Part shown: piece by piece, positions 34,731-44,433 of the stretch
Layout: each line of letters opens with the position of its first letter
How positions within the stretch are numbered: the first letter of the stretch is position 1
Assembly: GCF_030272615.1 (NCBI RefSeq)
Contig: NC_081414.1
Span: 238,489,233 to 238,553,232, forward strand
Direction: 5' to 3'
Length of the DNA stretch: 64,000 nt
DNA from: Cryptomeria japonica
Taxonomy: Eukaryota; Streptophyta; Pinopsida; Cupressales; Cupressaceae
Made by a program: the position numbers and the translations under genes
Notes under the pieces: generated by a model
What the model saw: the letters and a program-made list of their open reading frames with translations, nothing else
Told to the model about the DNA's origin: nothing
Databases searched by the model: none

Positions 34731-35227
34731 GGCCATGGCAACTGTACTTTGACGGCTCATGCACATAGCATGGGGCAGGAGCTGGTCTCCTCTTCATAAC
34801 TCCTCAAGGCGACTCTATACCAAAATCATACCACTTATCATTTCCTTGCACTAACAATATAACAGAATATGAGGCATTAACAACTAGATTACGAATTGCA
34901 GTTCAGTGGAAGATTCAGGAACTTCGTGTTTTTGGGGATTCTCAACTCGTCATCTGTCAAGCAACTGATGATTACCAAACAAAAGATGAAAAATTACTGC
35001 CTTAAAAGCAAATGGTGGACGATTTGAAACAACATTTCACAAAGATAGATTTTGAGCAGATACCAAGAGAGCAGAACCATGCTGCAGATGCCATGGCTAC
35101 AATTGCTTCATTGATTGATCTACCTCAAAATGAGACCTGTTATGAGTTCTTGGTGGACAACCTATTGGTTCCTTCATATGATATCACTCCTACTGTAATG
35201 ATATGCGTTGTTGGTCCTAAATCCTAG
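34731..35227 (+). pseudogene. Archaeal-type second RNase H (aRNH) of large Tat
   Basis: WQLYFDGSCT, GAGAGLLFITPQG, NITEYEALTTRLRIA, ELRVFGDSQLVICQ and NHAADAMATIASL give the Asp-Glu-Asp-Asp set of an active RNase H at the expected positions. This extra domain downstream of the gypsy RNase H defines the Tat lineage. In-frame nonsense codons are at 34766 (TAG, directly after the first Asp motif), 35003 (TAA) and 35225 (TAG). The first would truncate the domain. Confidence 0.8.
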
Positions 35228-36436
35228 TTATATGGTTCCATATTCACATACCTTCACGACAATACCCTACCTCCTGATCTATCAAATAACCAACGTCCCA
35301 CCTTCATTCGCCAATCCTCTTGATATGTCATTTTAGCTGATATTCTATACCGATGAGGTCTAGATGGCACTCTTCTTAGATGTTTAGAAAGTGACGAAGC
35401 TCAGATTGCATTACGTGAAGTGCATGAAGGGATATGTGGTCCACATGTTAGTGGTCCTACCTTGGCCAAGAAGCTCATTAGGACTGGATATTACTGGCCC
35501 AATATGGAAAAAGACACATATCAGTTCGTCAAGAAATGTAAGCAATTTCAAATTCATGGAGACCTCATACATGCACCAGCACAATAACTACAACCACTTA
35601 CGTCTCCTTGGCCCTTTTGTTAGTGGGGACTTGATCTCATAGGTAAGATTCACCCTCCTTCTTCCAATGGTCATAAATTCATTATCACAGCCACAGAGTA
35701 TTTCACAAAGTGGATTGAAGCCGTGCCTCTAACACAAGTCACTAGAAAATAGATTGCTACCTTCATCCTTAACTATATTATATGCCGATATGGTATTCTT
35801 GATTCCATTATTACTGATAACGGGCGTCCATTCAAAAATCAGGACGTTCATGAACTCTGTGACCGCTTTCATATTTCCCATCATTTCTCCACACCATATT
35901 ACCCCCAAGGTAATGGCCAAGCTGAGGCATCTAATAAAACAATCCTTAAAATCCTCAAGAAGACAGTCGACGACGCTGGCCGTAATTGGCATATCCAACT
36001 CAATCCTGCACTTTGGGCCTACCGTACAAGTGTCCACACACCTACAAGAGCTACACCCTATTCACTTGTTTATGGCGTTGAAGCCATCTTGCCTATTGAG
36101 GTTGAGTTACCCTCTTTATGGGTCTCTTTGCAAAACATCATCACTGATGAAGATTACAGGGTCTCTCGCTTACAAGAACTAGAACTGCTGGATGAACGGA
36201 GATAAACTGCTTTTAATCATCTCAAGGCTTACCAAAAACGAATGAGTTGCAGCTACAATCACAAGGTCAAGCCTCGCACATTTGAGGTTGGTGACTTGGT
36301 TCTCAGACCAAACTGGCTTGGTCCTTACATCGTTACAACAGCCTATGGATCTGGAGCATATCAACTCTCAACTACAGAAGGTGAACCTTTGGAGGATCCT
36401 ATCAACAGCATGCACCTTCGTAGGTTCTACACATAG
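35228..36436 (+). pseudogene. Integrase of large Tat
   Basis: Still the same frame as RT. The zinc region reads HEGICGPHVSGPTLAKKLIR, then GYYWPNM and KKCKQF, with the second Cys replaced by Phe. The core has Asp in WGLDLIG, Asp in SIITDNGRPF and Glu in YPQGNGQAEASN, so the DDE set is complete. The C-terminal domain follows: FEVGDLVLRPNWLGPYIV, SGAYQLS, PINSMHLRRFYT. In-frame stops are at 35321, 35354, 35585, 35621, 35750 and 36203. The natural stop is TAG 36434-36436. Integrase would insert the cDNA and make the 5 bp TSD. Confidence 0.8.
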
Positions 36437-38090
36437 TTCTCCAGAATATCCTAATTCAAAAATACAAAAAAATCAAAAAATTCAAAAATACAAAAAAATT
36501 ATAAAAACAAAAAAAATCGTTACTTGGTGAAAACCTGGCAAACAGGCACCTTGTGACACAAAAAACATTGAAAAATCAAAAAAGTAAAGAGGAATAATTT
36601 CGTCCAATGGTGAAAACCACTTTGGTGGCGCCCTGGGCAAGTACCATGGTGAAAACTGGGTCACCAGTGTCATGCGTAGAGACATTGCTCCTCCCTCCTT
36701 CAGGATTCACTTTCATCCTTTCACTTTGCACACACTCACAACCTATTCATCCTTACCCATTCCCATCATGGCTTGTTATTGATCTACCCAAGATTGGTTA
36801 ACCATTCATAATAAACCTCCCTTTCTATCCATAATAAGTTAGATCCTATCTGTGGCTAAGGCAAATCCTACGTCTAGTGATAGGTGTGGAACTAAGAACA
36901 TCACATGTTTTGAGGAGTACAGTTTCTTCCAGCTTCCTTCAGTCTATTCACGCACAATCCACAATAAAGCAACATTTGCATCACAGATCCACAAATAAGG
37001 TTCCGTCTTCTTTGCAATAAGGTATCAGCTTCATGGATTCAGTCAGTTTCAAATGAGATAGCAGCAACAATGAGCTTCAACAAATCAAATCTTTCAACAG
37101 ACTCAGACAACATATGGTTCAGTGCGATCTATCCTTTTTGTGAAAGTGAACATTGTGACCACAATCAAATAAGACTTATACAAGTGACAAGAGACACTAA
37201 ACTTGAGGACTACAGTGGATGTTGGTGTCGAGTCTTGGTTTTCTTTTGATTTTCTCTTTTGGTGACATGTCTTTTAGCTTTTCCAGGATGTCTCTAACTA
37301 AAGATTCTATCTCCAAGATGTCTTTGACTAGAAAAGGCGAGGATGGGGTATCATCACCTATTTGCATTTGCTATCTGTGGATTGTCTCTTAGTAATGTGA
37401 TGACTTGTCCAAGGATATGAGGACACTGTGAGTCTAGTATGAACTGGGGCATTCCTTGTTTGTGACTGTCTTATCTCCATGCAAACAGGTACAATGACTT
37501 TCTGGGTCAAACATATGCCTTGATTGTCATAACCTACTTTCCATAATAAAGCTCAATGATGATAACGCACAAGAAGCTCTTTCACATTCATATCTTCTAT
37601 CTTTCATCCCCCTTTCTTGATTGATTTCCATCATCCTTCTTGAGTTCGCGTAGCCTACTATCACATGACTGAGTATAATGACACACCAAAAACATTTGCA
37701 TTTCATGTAGTTGCACCTACATTTCCACATATAAGCATTTCATACATACATATAGATATCACAACTGTATCACATCCTACACACAACACCTGTTAGCACA
37801 ATTTACATTTGCATTATCATATTCATCTGCATTACATACATTCACATTTGCATCATGCATCACATATGCAACATAAAAGAACAAAAATATTGCATTGCAT
37901 CATGTACATATTTGCATCCATATCATAAAACATACATCATGAAAAATCTCATCACATAGGTACACATGCATATAGCTGCCGCAAAAATGAATCATCTCAT
38001 ATATAATCAAAAGTGTCATGATACAATGATGTCAAAAAATCATATGGCTACAAAATCACCCGCAGGTGTCTACAATACAAAAATAGTACA
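36437..38090 (+). other. 3' noncoding region of large Tat, pol side
   Basis: It starts with an A-rich CAAAAAAATCAAAAAATTC stretch (36460-36520) and GGTGAAAACC blocks (36528, 36609, 36648), like the deleted Tat at 11757. 37740-38040 is rich in CAT/ATG trinucleotides. No sense ORF of note. Confidence 0.5.
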
Positions 38091-40159
38091 ATACTAATAT
38101 ATAGGGAGCCCTCTAAGGCTATGATGAACTCCCTCCCTCGGAGCCGCCTGGCCTCGATGGAATCTGAGCCCTCGAAGGACCTGCCCCAGGATCATCCCTC
38201 CTGTCCCCTCTATCTGGTGGTGGTGGAGGACCCATGACCCCACCACTCGATGCCTGTCTCCTCTGGCTCCCTCCCGTAGCTGTCGCTGTCTGGGATGGTC
38301 TATGGAAGCTCCTCGCCCGCTGATTTGCTGGCACGACACCATAATAAAGGTCCCTCCAATAGGCAATCTCCTCTCCTGCCCGTAGGACATATGCATAGCC
38401 TGCCCCTGTGTCCTCCACCGCCTACCTCCCTACCCTCAGTGCTGTCTCAGCCTTTGTATAGTGCTGAATCTCCTGATCTCTCTCCCGCTCAGTATCCCTG
38501 AGCCTCATCCTGAGTCGGTCTCTCTCCCTCTCTAGATCCTGTATCTCATCTATCTAGCCCTGGCAGATCTCCTTGAGCTTAATTAGCTCATCCTCCTCTG
38601 GATCTCCCCCCTGCCTCCACCTGTGGCTCTCCCTCTGCGGGTGCCTGCCCCTGTACCTGTACGTGTACTGGTGCCTGTACGGGTACCTGTCTTTGTACAT
38701 GCCTAGGTCACTGTACCTGTCTCCGTCCCTGCTCCTATGCTGCTGGCACCTGTCCCTGTACCTGTCCCTATCTCTGTCCCTGTACTCTGGGACCCTGTGC
38801 TGCTGGTACCTATAGGGGCAATCCACTGTGACCCCTCACCACCTAAGCCTATCCCACTTGTCCACCCCCCCTCCGAGGTGCCACTCTCCTCTCCCCAACT
38901 ACTCCCCTCCACCTCCGTCGGCCTCTACCCCCATCACCCCCACCATCATCATCATCATCTCCTCCTCCATCTCCCTCCAGTAGCTCTCCTGGATCTGTTA
39001 ATCAGGGGAATGGATGCTCTGCCCAATATGCTACATACTCTGCATCCATCCCAGCGTCCTCGATCTCTGGCCACATATCCCAGGGTATGGGCACCATCTT
39101 TGCCAACTGTGTTAGCGCCTGATCATATGACAATAAAGGCCCAAACTGTGCCTAATCCCTAACTGTACGGGCATACATACTCGAGCCTCGTGGCATCCTC
39201 TGGATCCTACCATACTACTTGCATACCCTGTCCACCAGCTGCCTCTCTAAAATATAGGGCGTCTGCCCAATCAGGTACCTGCTCCAAAAGGTGTAGGGCA
39301 GCTCCACTGCGTCATCCTCCCACTCCTCGCATCCCAAATACAGTCTCTAGATGACCACATCAATGTCATCTATCACTCGCCACTAATGCTCCAACCTACC
39401 AATCCGCGGTTGCGATGTAATCATGTCGTATAGATGAACACAACTGCGTCCATGACCTCTACCCCTGAAGTGTATCGGTCGGGTAATCGACGGATGCTCA
39501 TAGGCCCAAACCTGCAGTAGTGTCACTCCGTAGCCCAATCCCATTGATCCATGGTATACAAACTGGTGAAGCTCGTAATATAAGTGGGCCCGCACACATG
39601 GTCCCCAAGCATATCTGATGTGCTGCATCACCAGTGTCTCCAGTACTCCTCTCTAGCCCACTGCCAATCCCCGTGTCGCCCTATCTAGACATAGGAACCC
39701 ACTGATAGCTCCTCCGGTCACAGCTGGCAATGCTAACCCTGTGGCTATCATGGTGTCCCATGCCACATGTCCTGCCCTCATCTCTAGGCTGGGATCCTGA
39801 AACACCCGTCGAGCAATGCCTCCCTATCTCTGTCACGATCATATGGAATCAAATCTCCATCAATCGGTATATGCAATATCCTGTAGACATCCTCTAGGGT
39901 GACTGTCATCTCACCCATCGGCAAATGGAATGTGCACGTCTCTGAGTGCCATCTCTTCACAAGCGCAGTCAGCAAACCCATGTTTGCCCGAAACTCAGGC
40001 ACATATAGTACATGTCTCAAGCCCATCTCCTCGATGGCAGCTCGCTCCTCAGCTGTTAGCTTAGGTCGCAATCTCTGAGTCGACGGGAATCTCTCCCGTG
40101 ACTCCAACATAGGCAAATACTCCTACAGTCAAACAAATCAGTTGTGTTAGTTAGGGTGG

Positions 40160-40440
40160 CATTCACTGTTCATCACAAAATGCTACTTTTTATCTAAATG
40201 CATATGGTTATTTATCCTAGTAACACTCATTGTTCATCACAAAGTGTTGCTTCTATCCTAGTAGTACTCCCTGTTCATCACAAAGTACTACGTGCGTGAC
40301 ACTCACTATTCATCACAAAGTGTTGCTCATACTTTGGGTACTCCTTGTTCATCACAAAGTGTTGCTCATACTTTGGGTACTCCTTGTTCATCACAAAGTA
40401 CTCTATTTTGGTGCTCCCTGTTCATCACAAAGTGCCTTGA
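40160..40440. repeat. TTCATCACAAAGT tandem-like repeats
   Basis: Seven to eight copies of GTTCATCACAAAGTG or near variants, spaced about 30-45 bp. Two neighbouring units are almost identical over about 40 bp (TGTTGCTCATACTTTGGGTA). Confidence 0.85.
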
Positions 40441-40567
40441 TCTATCCTAGTCTTCTTAGAGGACCTGCTTGAGTGTATCCTCTCAGCAGCTTATCCAATC
40501 GACAGCGTATGTTCATCACAGAACTGTCGATTTGACCTAGAAGATAAAACCTTGCATTTTTCGGACA

Positions 40568-40832
40568 TAAACGTGCTTTTAACTCACAAACGTGCCTATA
40601 GACTGCACAAGCGCACCTTAACAACACAGACACGCCTGTATGACATAAACGTGCCTATATTATGCATAAACACGACTTTGAAACACAAATGCCCCTGCAT
40701 GACGTAAATGTGCTCGCATTTGACATAGATGCAGTTCCAGACACAGACGTGCCTGGCACCGACACAGACGCACCTGGTGGACACAGACGTGTCTGGCGGA
40801 CACAGACGCGCCTGACACCGACACAGACGCGG
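40568..40832 (-). repeat. CGTCTGTG repeats in inverse orientation
   Basis: On the minus strand: CGCGTCTGTGTC, CACGTCTGTGTC, TGCGTCTGTGTC and others, at least six good copies and several weaker ones (plus strand ACACAGACGYGCCTG). The motif is the same as in the leader clusters but on the other strand. Confidence 0.8.
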
Positions 40833-40950
40833 TTACACGGTTTTAGACTTTTTTTGTACCCTATTCCTAGGTGCATTTATTGCTCTAACTAGCATGCATT
40901 AATGACAAAATTTAATGTGTCAAAGTACAAGGAGGTTTGGTGGTACTTAC

Positions 40951-41016
40951 CGGCTCTCCTGCCTCTACTAGCCTCTGAAATCGGCGAACACGATCGAATC
41001 TATGCATGAAAGCCAT
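40951..41016 (-). other. PMD gene exon 1
   Basis: 22 codons (MAFMHRFDRVRRFQRLVEAG, then EP). The ATG has G at +4 and a purine at -3. The donor is CCG/GTAAGT, a full consensus. The frame is also open upstream of this ATG, so an earlier start is possible. Confidence 0.55.
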
Positions 41017-41109
41017 CACTGCTGACTGCTCCTGCTCTTTTCTCGCTCTGCACTTTGATCTCGTGAAGGTGTAGATGACAATGAGGATGTATTTTCCCCC
41101 GTGGTCTAT

Positions 41110-41115
41110 CTTATA
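41110..41115 (-). promoter_or_regulatory. Possible TATA box of PMD gene
   Basis: The minus strand reads TCTATAAGATAG, about 95 bp upstream of the PMD start codon. Spacing fits a short 5' UTR. Weak evidence by itself. Confidence 0.3.
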
Positions 41116-41341
41116 GACTGCCCTAGCCCTCGTTTCCCGAGTCAGTCTTCTTTATCCCGTGACTTTGTCACTTTATCCAGTCAGTCCATTCTATCCCGTC
41201 TTTCTTATCGAGAGATTGTCTGTGATCTTTTCAGACATTTTCATCCAATCTCTCGAGGGGGCATATCATTCCCATCTTGGGGCAACTCTGTATCAGTCCA
41301 TATTATCTTCTTTGAAACAACGCGACAAGCCGCATTGTCTC

Positions 41342-41355
41342 AAAGAGGGGCAAAA
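41342..41355 (+). other. Polypurine tract of large Tat
   Basis: AAAGAGGGGCAAAA directly before the 3' LTR. The preceding CTCTCGAGGGGGCAT (about 41240) is conserved in the deleted Tat. Confidence 0.85.
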
Positions 41356-42121
41356 TGTAGACACCCAAAATTGTCATGTCTAATTAAATAAATATTTTAT
41401 TTATTTAATTATCTAAGCCTAATTCTTCTATTAATTAAATAAATCTTTATTTATTTAATTAATTCATTTATCCTCTTCTAGCCTTATTTCTCATTTAAAT
41501 AAATACATTTATTTATTTAAATTATCCTTTTCCTAAATTAAATAAATATTTATTTATTTAATTATCCCATTTCTTCTATTAATTAAATAAATCTTTATTT
41601 ATTTAATTAATTCATTATCTTTTTCTACAGATGACACATGTCATTCATCTCTTAATTCCTACACTACCTACCCCTTTCATTATTTTATTATTTCTTCTAC
41701 CTACCCTCTAATCCTAGCCGACCTCCTTTTTACACCTCTCAATCTTATCCCTCCATTTCATATTGTGTCTTCTATTTAAGGAGATGCTTCCTTCATTATC
41801 AAACCCTAATGACTAATCTTAAGGACTTGGCTACACTACGATCCCACTTGCAACCACATTCCGTTCTTTGTTGAGCTCTTGTGCAGATAAAATTTGAGAG
41901 CAAATATATCAAGCAAGATCAATGGAGATAGGAAGAATGGAGATTCAAAACCCTATTAGACATGTGATGGTATATACATTTTGATTTTGTTTTATTTACA
42001 TTGTCTTAGGTAATCTTCATATGTTATGGTGGATCTTTGTTGTTGTTAGGCTAGGGTTTGGTGGTTGGATTCATTTAGCCTTTCAATCTTGTTATTATTG
42101 TATCCATTTTCACCATATACA
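41356..42121 (+). repeat. 3' LTR of large Tat
   Basis: 766 bp, same length as the 5' LTR, with 8 substitutions. CAGATG replaces the G-box. It ends CCATATACA and is followed by the ATTAC target duplication. Confidence 0.93.
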
Positions 42122-42126
42122 ATTAC
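42122..42126. repeat. Right TSD of large Tat (ATTAC)
   Basis: Partner of 25830-25834. Confidence 0.9.
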
Positions 42127-42583
42127 AACACTTATGGAAACATGATTTAGCCTCAAATTATTATGAATAATTAATTAATTTGAATAATAATAATAACTCA
42201 ACATGACTACATAAGCTACTTTGACACATTGCATCTAGCACACTTTTGGCTCTAGTCAAATGTAGCTACTTTTAGATCACTATCTCCAATAAGCATTAGA
42301 AATGTATTTACACACTTCCACACAACACACCACCATCACATAAAGTCAAATATGCGTTCTTCCCCATTGACAGACATGCATAACACATTGAAATCCATTA
42401 AGGAAAATCTTTTCCATGACCCAATCAGTTCCCAAGAGCAATCAAAATTCAAATTTGCAGACACGAAGAAGACAATCTTTTCTGAAAATAAAATGCAGAA
42501 GTAAGAGCCACCAACCTACAATTTGCAAAACCAAAAATTGAAGTTGAAATATGAAATTGTCAAGCCTTCTCAAATACATATAA
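42127..42583. other. Unassigned flank, continuation of the copia side
   Basis: Before the Tat insertion this was contiguous with 25829, so it is the upstream (minus-strand) part of the copia fragment or its surroundings. No ORF was recognised. It could hold copia leader or LTR sequence. Confidence 0.3.
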
Positions 42584-43145
42584 TTTTTTTGTTTTAGCTT
42601 ATCATAATAATTTTTTAATTTGTGTTCTTACCTAGAGATTTTTTTATGTTTCCCTCTTGATGTGGCTTATTATTTGAAAGAAAATTTAATTATTAGTAAT
42701 ATATGTCCTATTATATTGTTTTCCTTGCAAGTTAGTTCTTTACATCATGAGTAAAATTGAATTTTTGAAAGGGCACATAAACCTTAGACAACTAAAATGT
42801 CAAACACATCAAGAAAAACCAATAAATTGAAAGATATGCAAATGTTACAATGTAAAAAACACACTAACAACACCATGAGAGTTAGGAGCTAAATGCATAC
42901 AAAATCTCCAATTTGATCTCAAAACTACACACCCTTAACCTAGGTGTGATATTTTGAGATCTTTTAACAATAGTCCATGGCTAAAATTTTCCTACATCCA
43001 CATGGAGAGGAGACATAAGAATGGAATCCATATCTATGCTATTCAACCAATAGATGGAATGACCAAGATATGATAAATGATAACTATATGGAGATGGTGC
43101 AATCTAAGAAGGTATGACCAATCATGTACCATAAGTAGTACGCTC
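42584..43145. repeat. Dispersed repeat, copy B
   Basis: Same orientation and order as copy A at 22153-22735, with many substitutions and small indels. It ends at a microsatellite of the same type. Confidence 0.7.
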
Positions 43146-43272
43146 AAACACACACAAACACACATGTATATATGTATATATGTATATGTGTGTGTATATG
43201 TATATGTATATGTATATACATATCTATATGTATATGTATACATATAGATATATTTATATAAATATATACACA
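43146..43272. repeat. TATG/TATA microsatellite next to copy B
   Basis: An imperfect ATGTATATATGTATA array. ORFs read through it are meaningless Tyr/Ile/Thr repeats. Confidence 0.85.
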
Positions 43273-44433
43273 TCTCACACAAACATCCACATATATATTA
43301 ATATCAATTGATATACATTAAATCAGTTTTGATATCAAAATCATAAATATTTTGATAAGAGTTCAATTAAATTGCTTTAAAAATGAACTAATAAATAAAT
43401 AATGATATCAATATTAATTTGTCCATTTATATATCAAATTCCATGTTCATGTCAATACCTTAATCCATTTATATATCAATATTAATTAGTATATAAATTT
43501 ATACAAAACTATTACAAATATAAATAAATATATAAATTCTTAAATTTAAAATTATAAATAATTAAATATTAAAAATACAAAATATTTGTCAAAAGTTGTA
43601 TCTCAATTGGTTGAGCACAATTGGTGAAGATGATGGACTTTCTAATTTTGATTTTTCCTTATCTTTTGGTTGTCTAGATTTTGTGTTTGCTAATAGTTTT
43701 CTTTTTTACTTGACTTATATATTTACAGAAATTTGATCTTTTAAAATAAAAGAATTTATAAAATTCATAATTGTATAAAATAAATATTCATTCAGAATTT
43801 TAAAACAATTATCTAATTATAGATTAACCAACTTAGACCTATATTCTATTGAAAAATAGAGTGTTTTTCTTAGACTTAAAACGTGTAATCCTTCACAAAA
43901 ATGGTTGTGAATAATCCAGTAATACATAAAAGGACTTTAACTATTAGCTCTTATCAAAATTGATAATTCTGGCTTCTCCCTGGCTTTCAAGTCATATCAA
44001 CGAAAGATCTTAATTAAATTACTCAGATGGCTTTCCTTTCCAATCTTTGCTTGCTGACTATCGAACAAAACCAAAGTCAAGTTTAAATTTGGTGGCGTTA
44101 TTCAGGTGTTAGGAATAAAAATAATCAGATAATGTGATACACTTCCGCCAAATGAATAAAGCCAAGAAAAGATTAACAGGCTCAATGACTACAAATACTT
44201 ACAACACTTTCTCCAAATGCATAATGTTAAAGCACATGCATAGATCTGCATTTTCTTGTCTTGCTACCATTTGTCCCTTCAACAATTCGATTTGCTTTGC
44301 TCTGCACTGCAATACACGGTAACATTATATTTATGTATCCAAACAACTATTGGAAAATTAAAGAATGTAGAGTTTCTCATTAGCAGGAACAACTTGGGAA
44401 GAAAAAATGGAAAAGGCAAACTGTTTTAATAGA
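43273..44433. other. Very AT-rich DNA, no gene seen
   Basis: 43290-43570 has recurrent ATATCAATAT-type words. The remainder holds no ORF above 62 codons with recognisable content. Confidence 0.4.

Larger units (their letters stand above)
40123..40950 (-). other. Predicted 828 bp intron of PMD gene
   Basis: GTAAGT donor at 40950-40945 and TTTGACTGTAG acceptor ending at 40123. It joins phase-0 codons without a stop. The intron carries two repeat arrays (40160-40440 and 40568-40832). Not verified by transcripts. Confidence 0.55.
38119..41016 (-). pseudogene. Antisense plant mobile domain (PMD) gene, two-exon model
   Basis: Minus-strand gene between pol and the 3' LTR. Exon 1 is 41016-40951, starting ATGGCTTTC (22 codons) and ending GAGCCG before GTAAGT. 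Exon 2 starts at 40122 after TGACTGTAG. Both are phase 0. Exon 2 reads YLPMLESRERFPSTQ, then GLRHVLYVPEFRANMGLL, HSETCTFHLPMGEMTVTLED and VYRILHIPIDGDLIPYD, the PMD signature of MAIN/MAIL-like proteins. LLQVWAYEHPSITRP follows near 39500, then a charged helical and Gly/Pro-rich tail ending at 38119. A frameshift near 39775, five TAG and one TGA (39653, 39383, 39347, 39215, 39152, 39002) and a further shift near 38900 inactivate it. GC content is much higher than in the rest of the element. PMD proteins of plants act in nuclear gene and transposon silencing; the function here is unknown. Confidence 0.7.
25835..42121 (+). mobile_element. Complete Tat-lineage Ty3/gypsy retrotransposon (16.3 kb)
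   Basis: Two 766 bp LTRs, a primer-binding site, a long leader, gag, protease, a G-patch-like linker, RT, RNase H, a second archaeal-type RNase H, integrase, about 4.9 kb of 3' sequence with an antisense PMD gene, a polypurine tract and a 5 bp TSD. The second RNase H is the hallmark of the Tat lineage. The LTRs differ at 8 of 766 positions with no indel (my count), so insertion is fairly recent. Coding regions are nevertheless broken by many nonsense codons, one 161 bp tandem duplication and a gag frameshift. It lies inside a copia fragment. Confidence 0.92.

Noticed and set aside
38573-39162. Plus-strand ORFs rich in Leu, Ser, Pro and His (38573-38815, 38737-39162)
   Set aside because: They are antisense shadows of the GC-rich, Gly/Arg-rich tail of the PMD gene.
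40160-40440. TTCATCACAAAGT repeats as a CRISPR-like array
   Set aside because: Repeats are short and degenerate, with related spacers, and sit inside a predicted intron of a plant retroelement.
22153-43272. Copies A and B as LTRs of the copia element
   Set aside because: Homology ends at a microsatellite on one side and at no TG/CA terminus on the other, and the sequence next to the copia fragment (42127-42583) has no counterpart beside copy A.
43043-43282. Minus-strand ORF of 79 codons
   Set aside because: It also lies in microsatellite and dispersed repeat sequence, with no domain.
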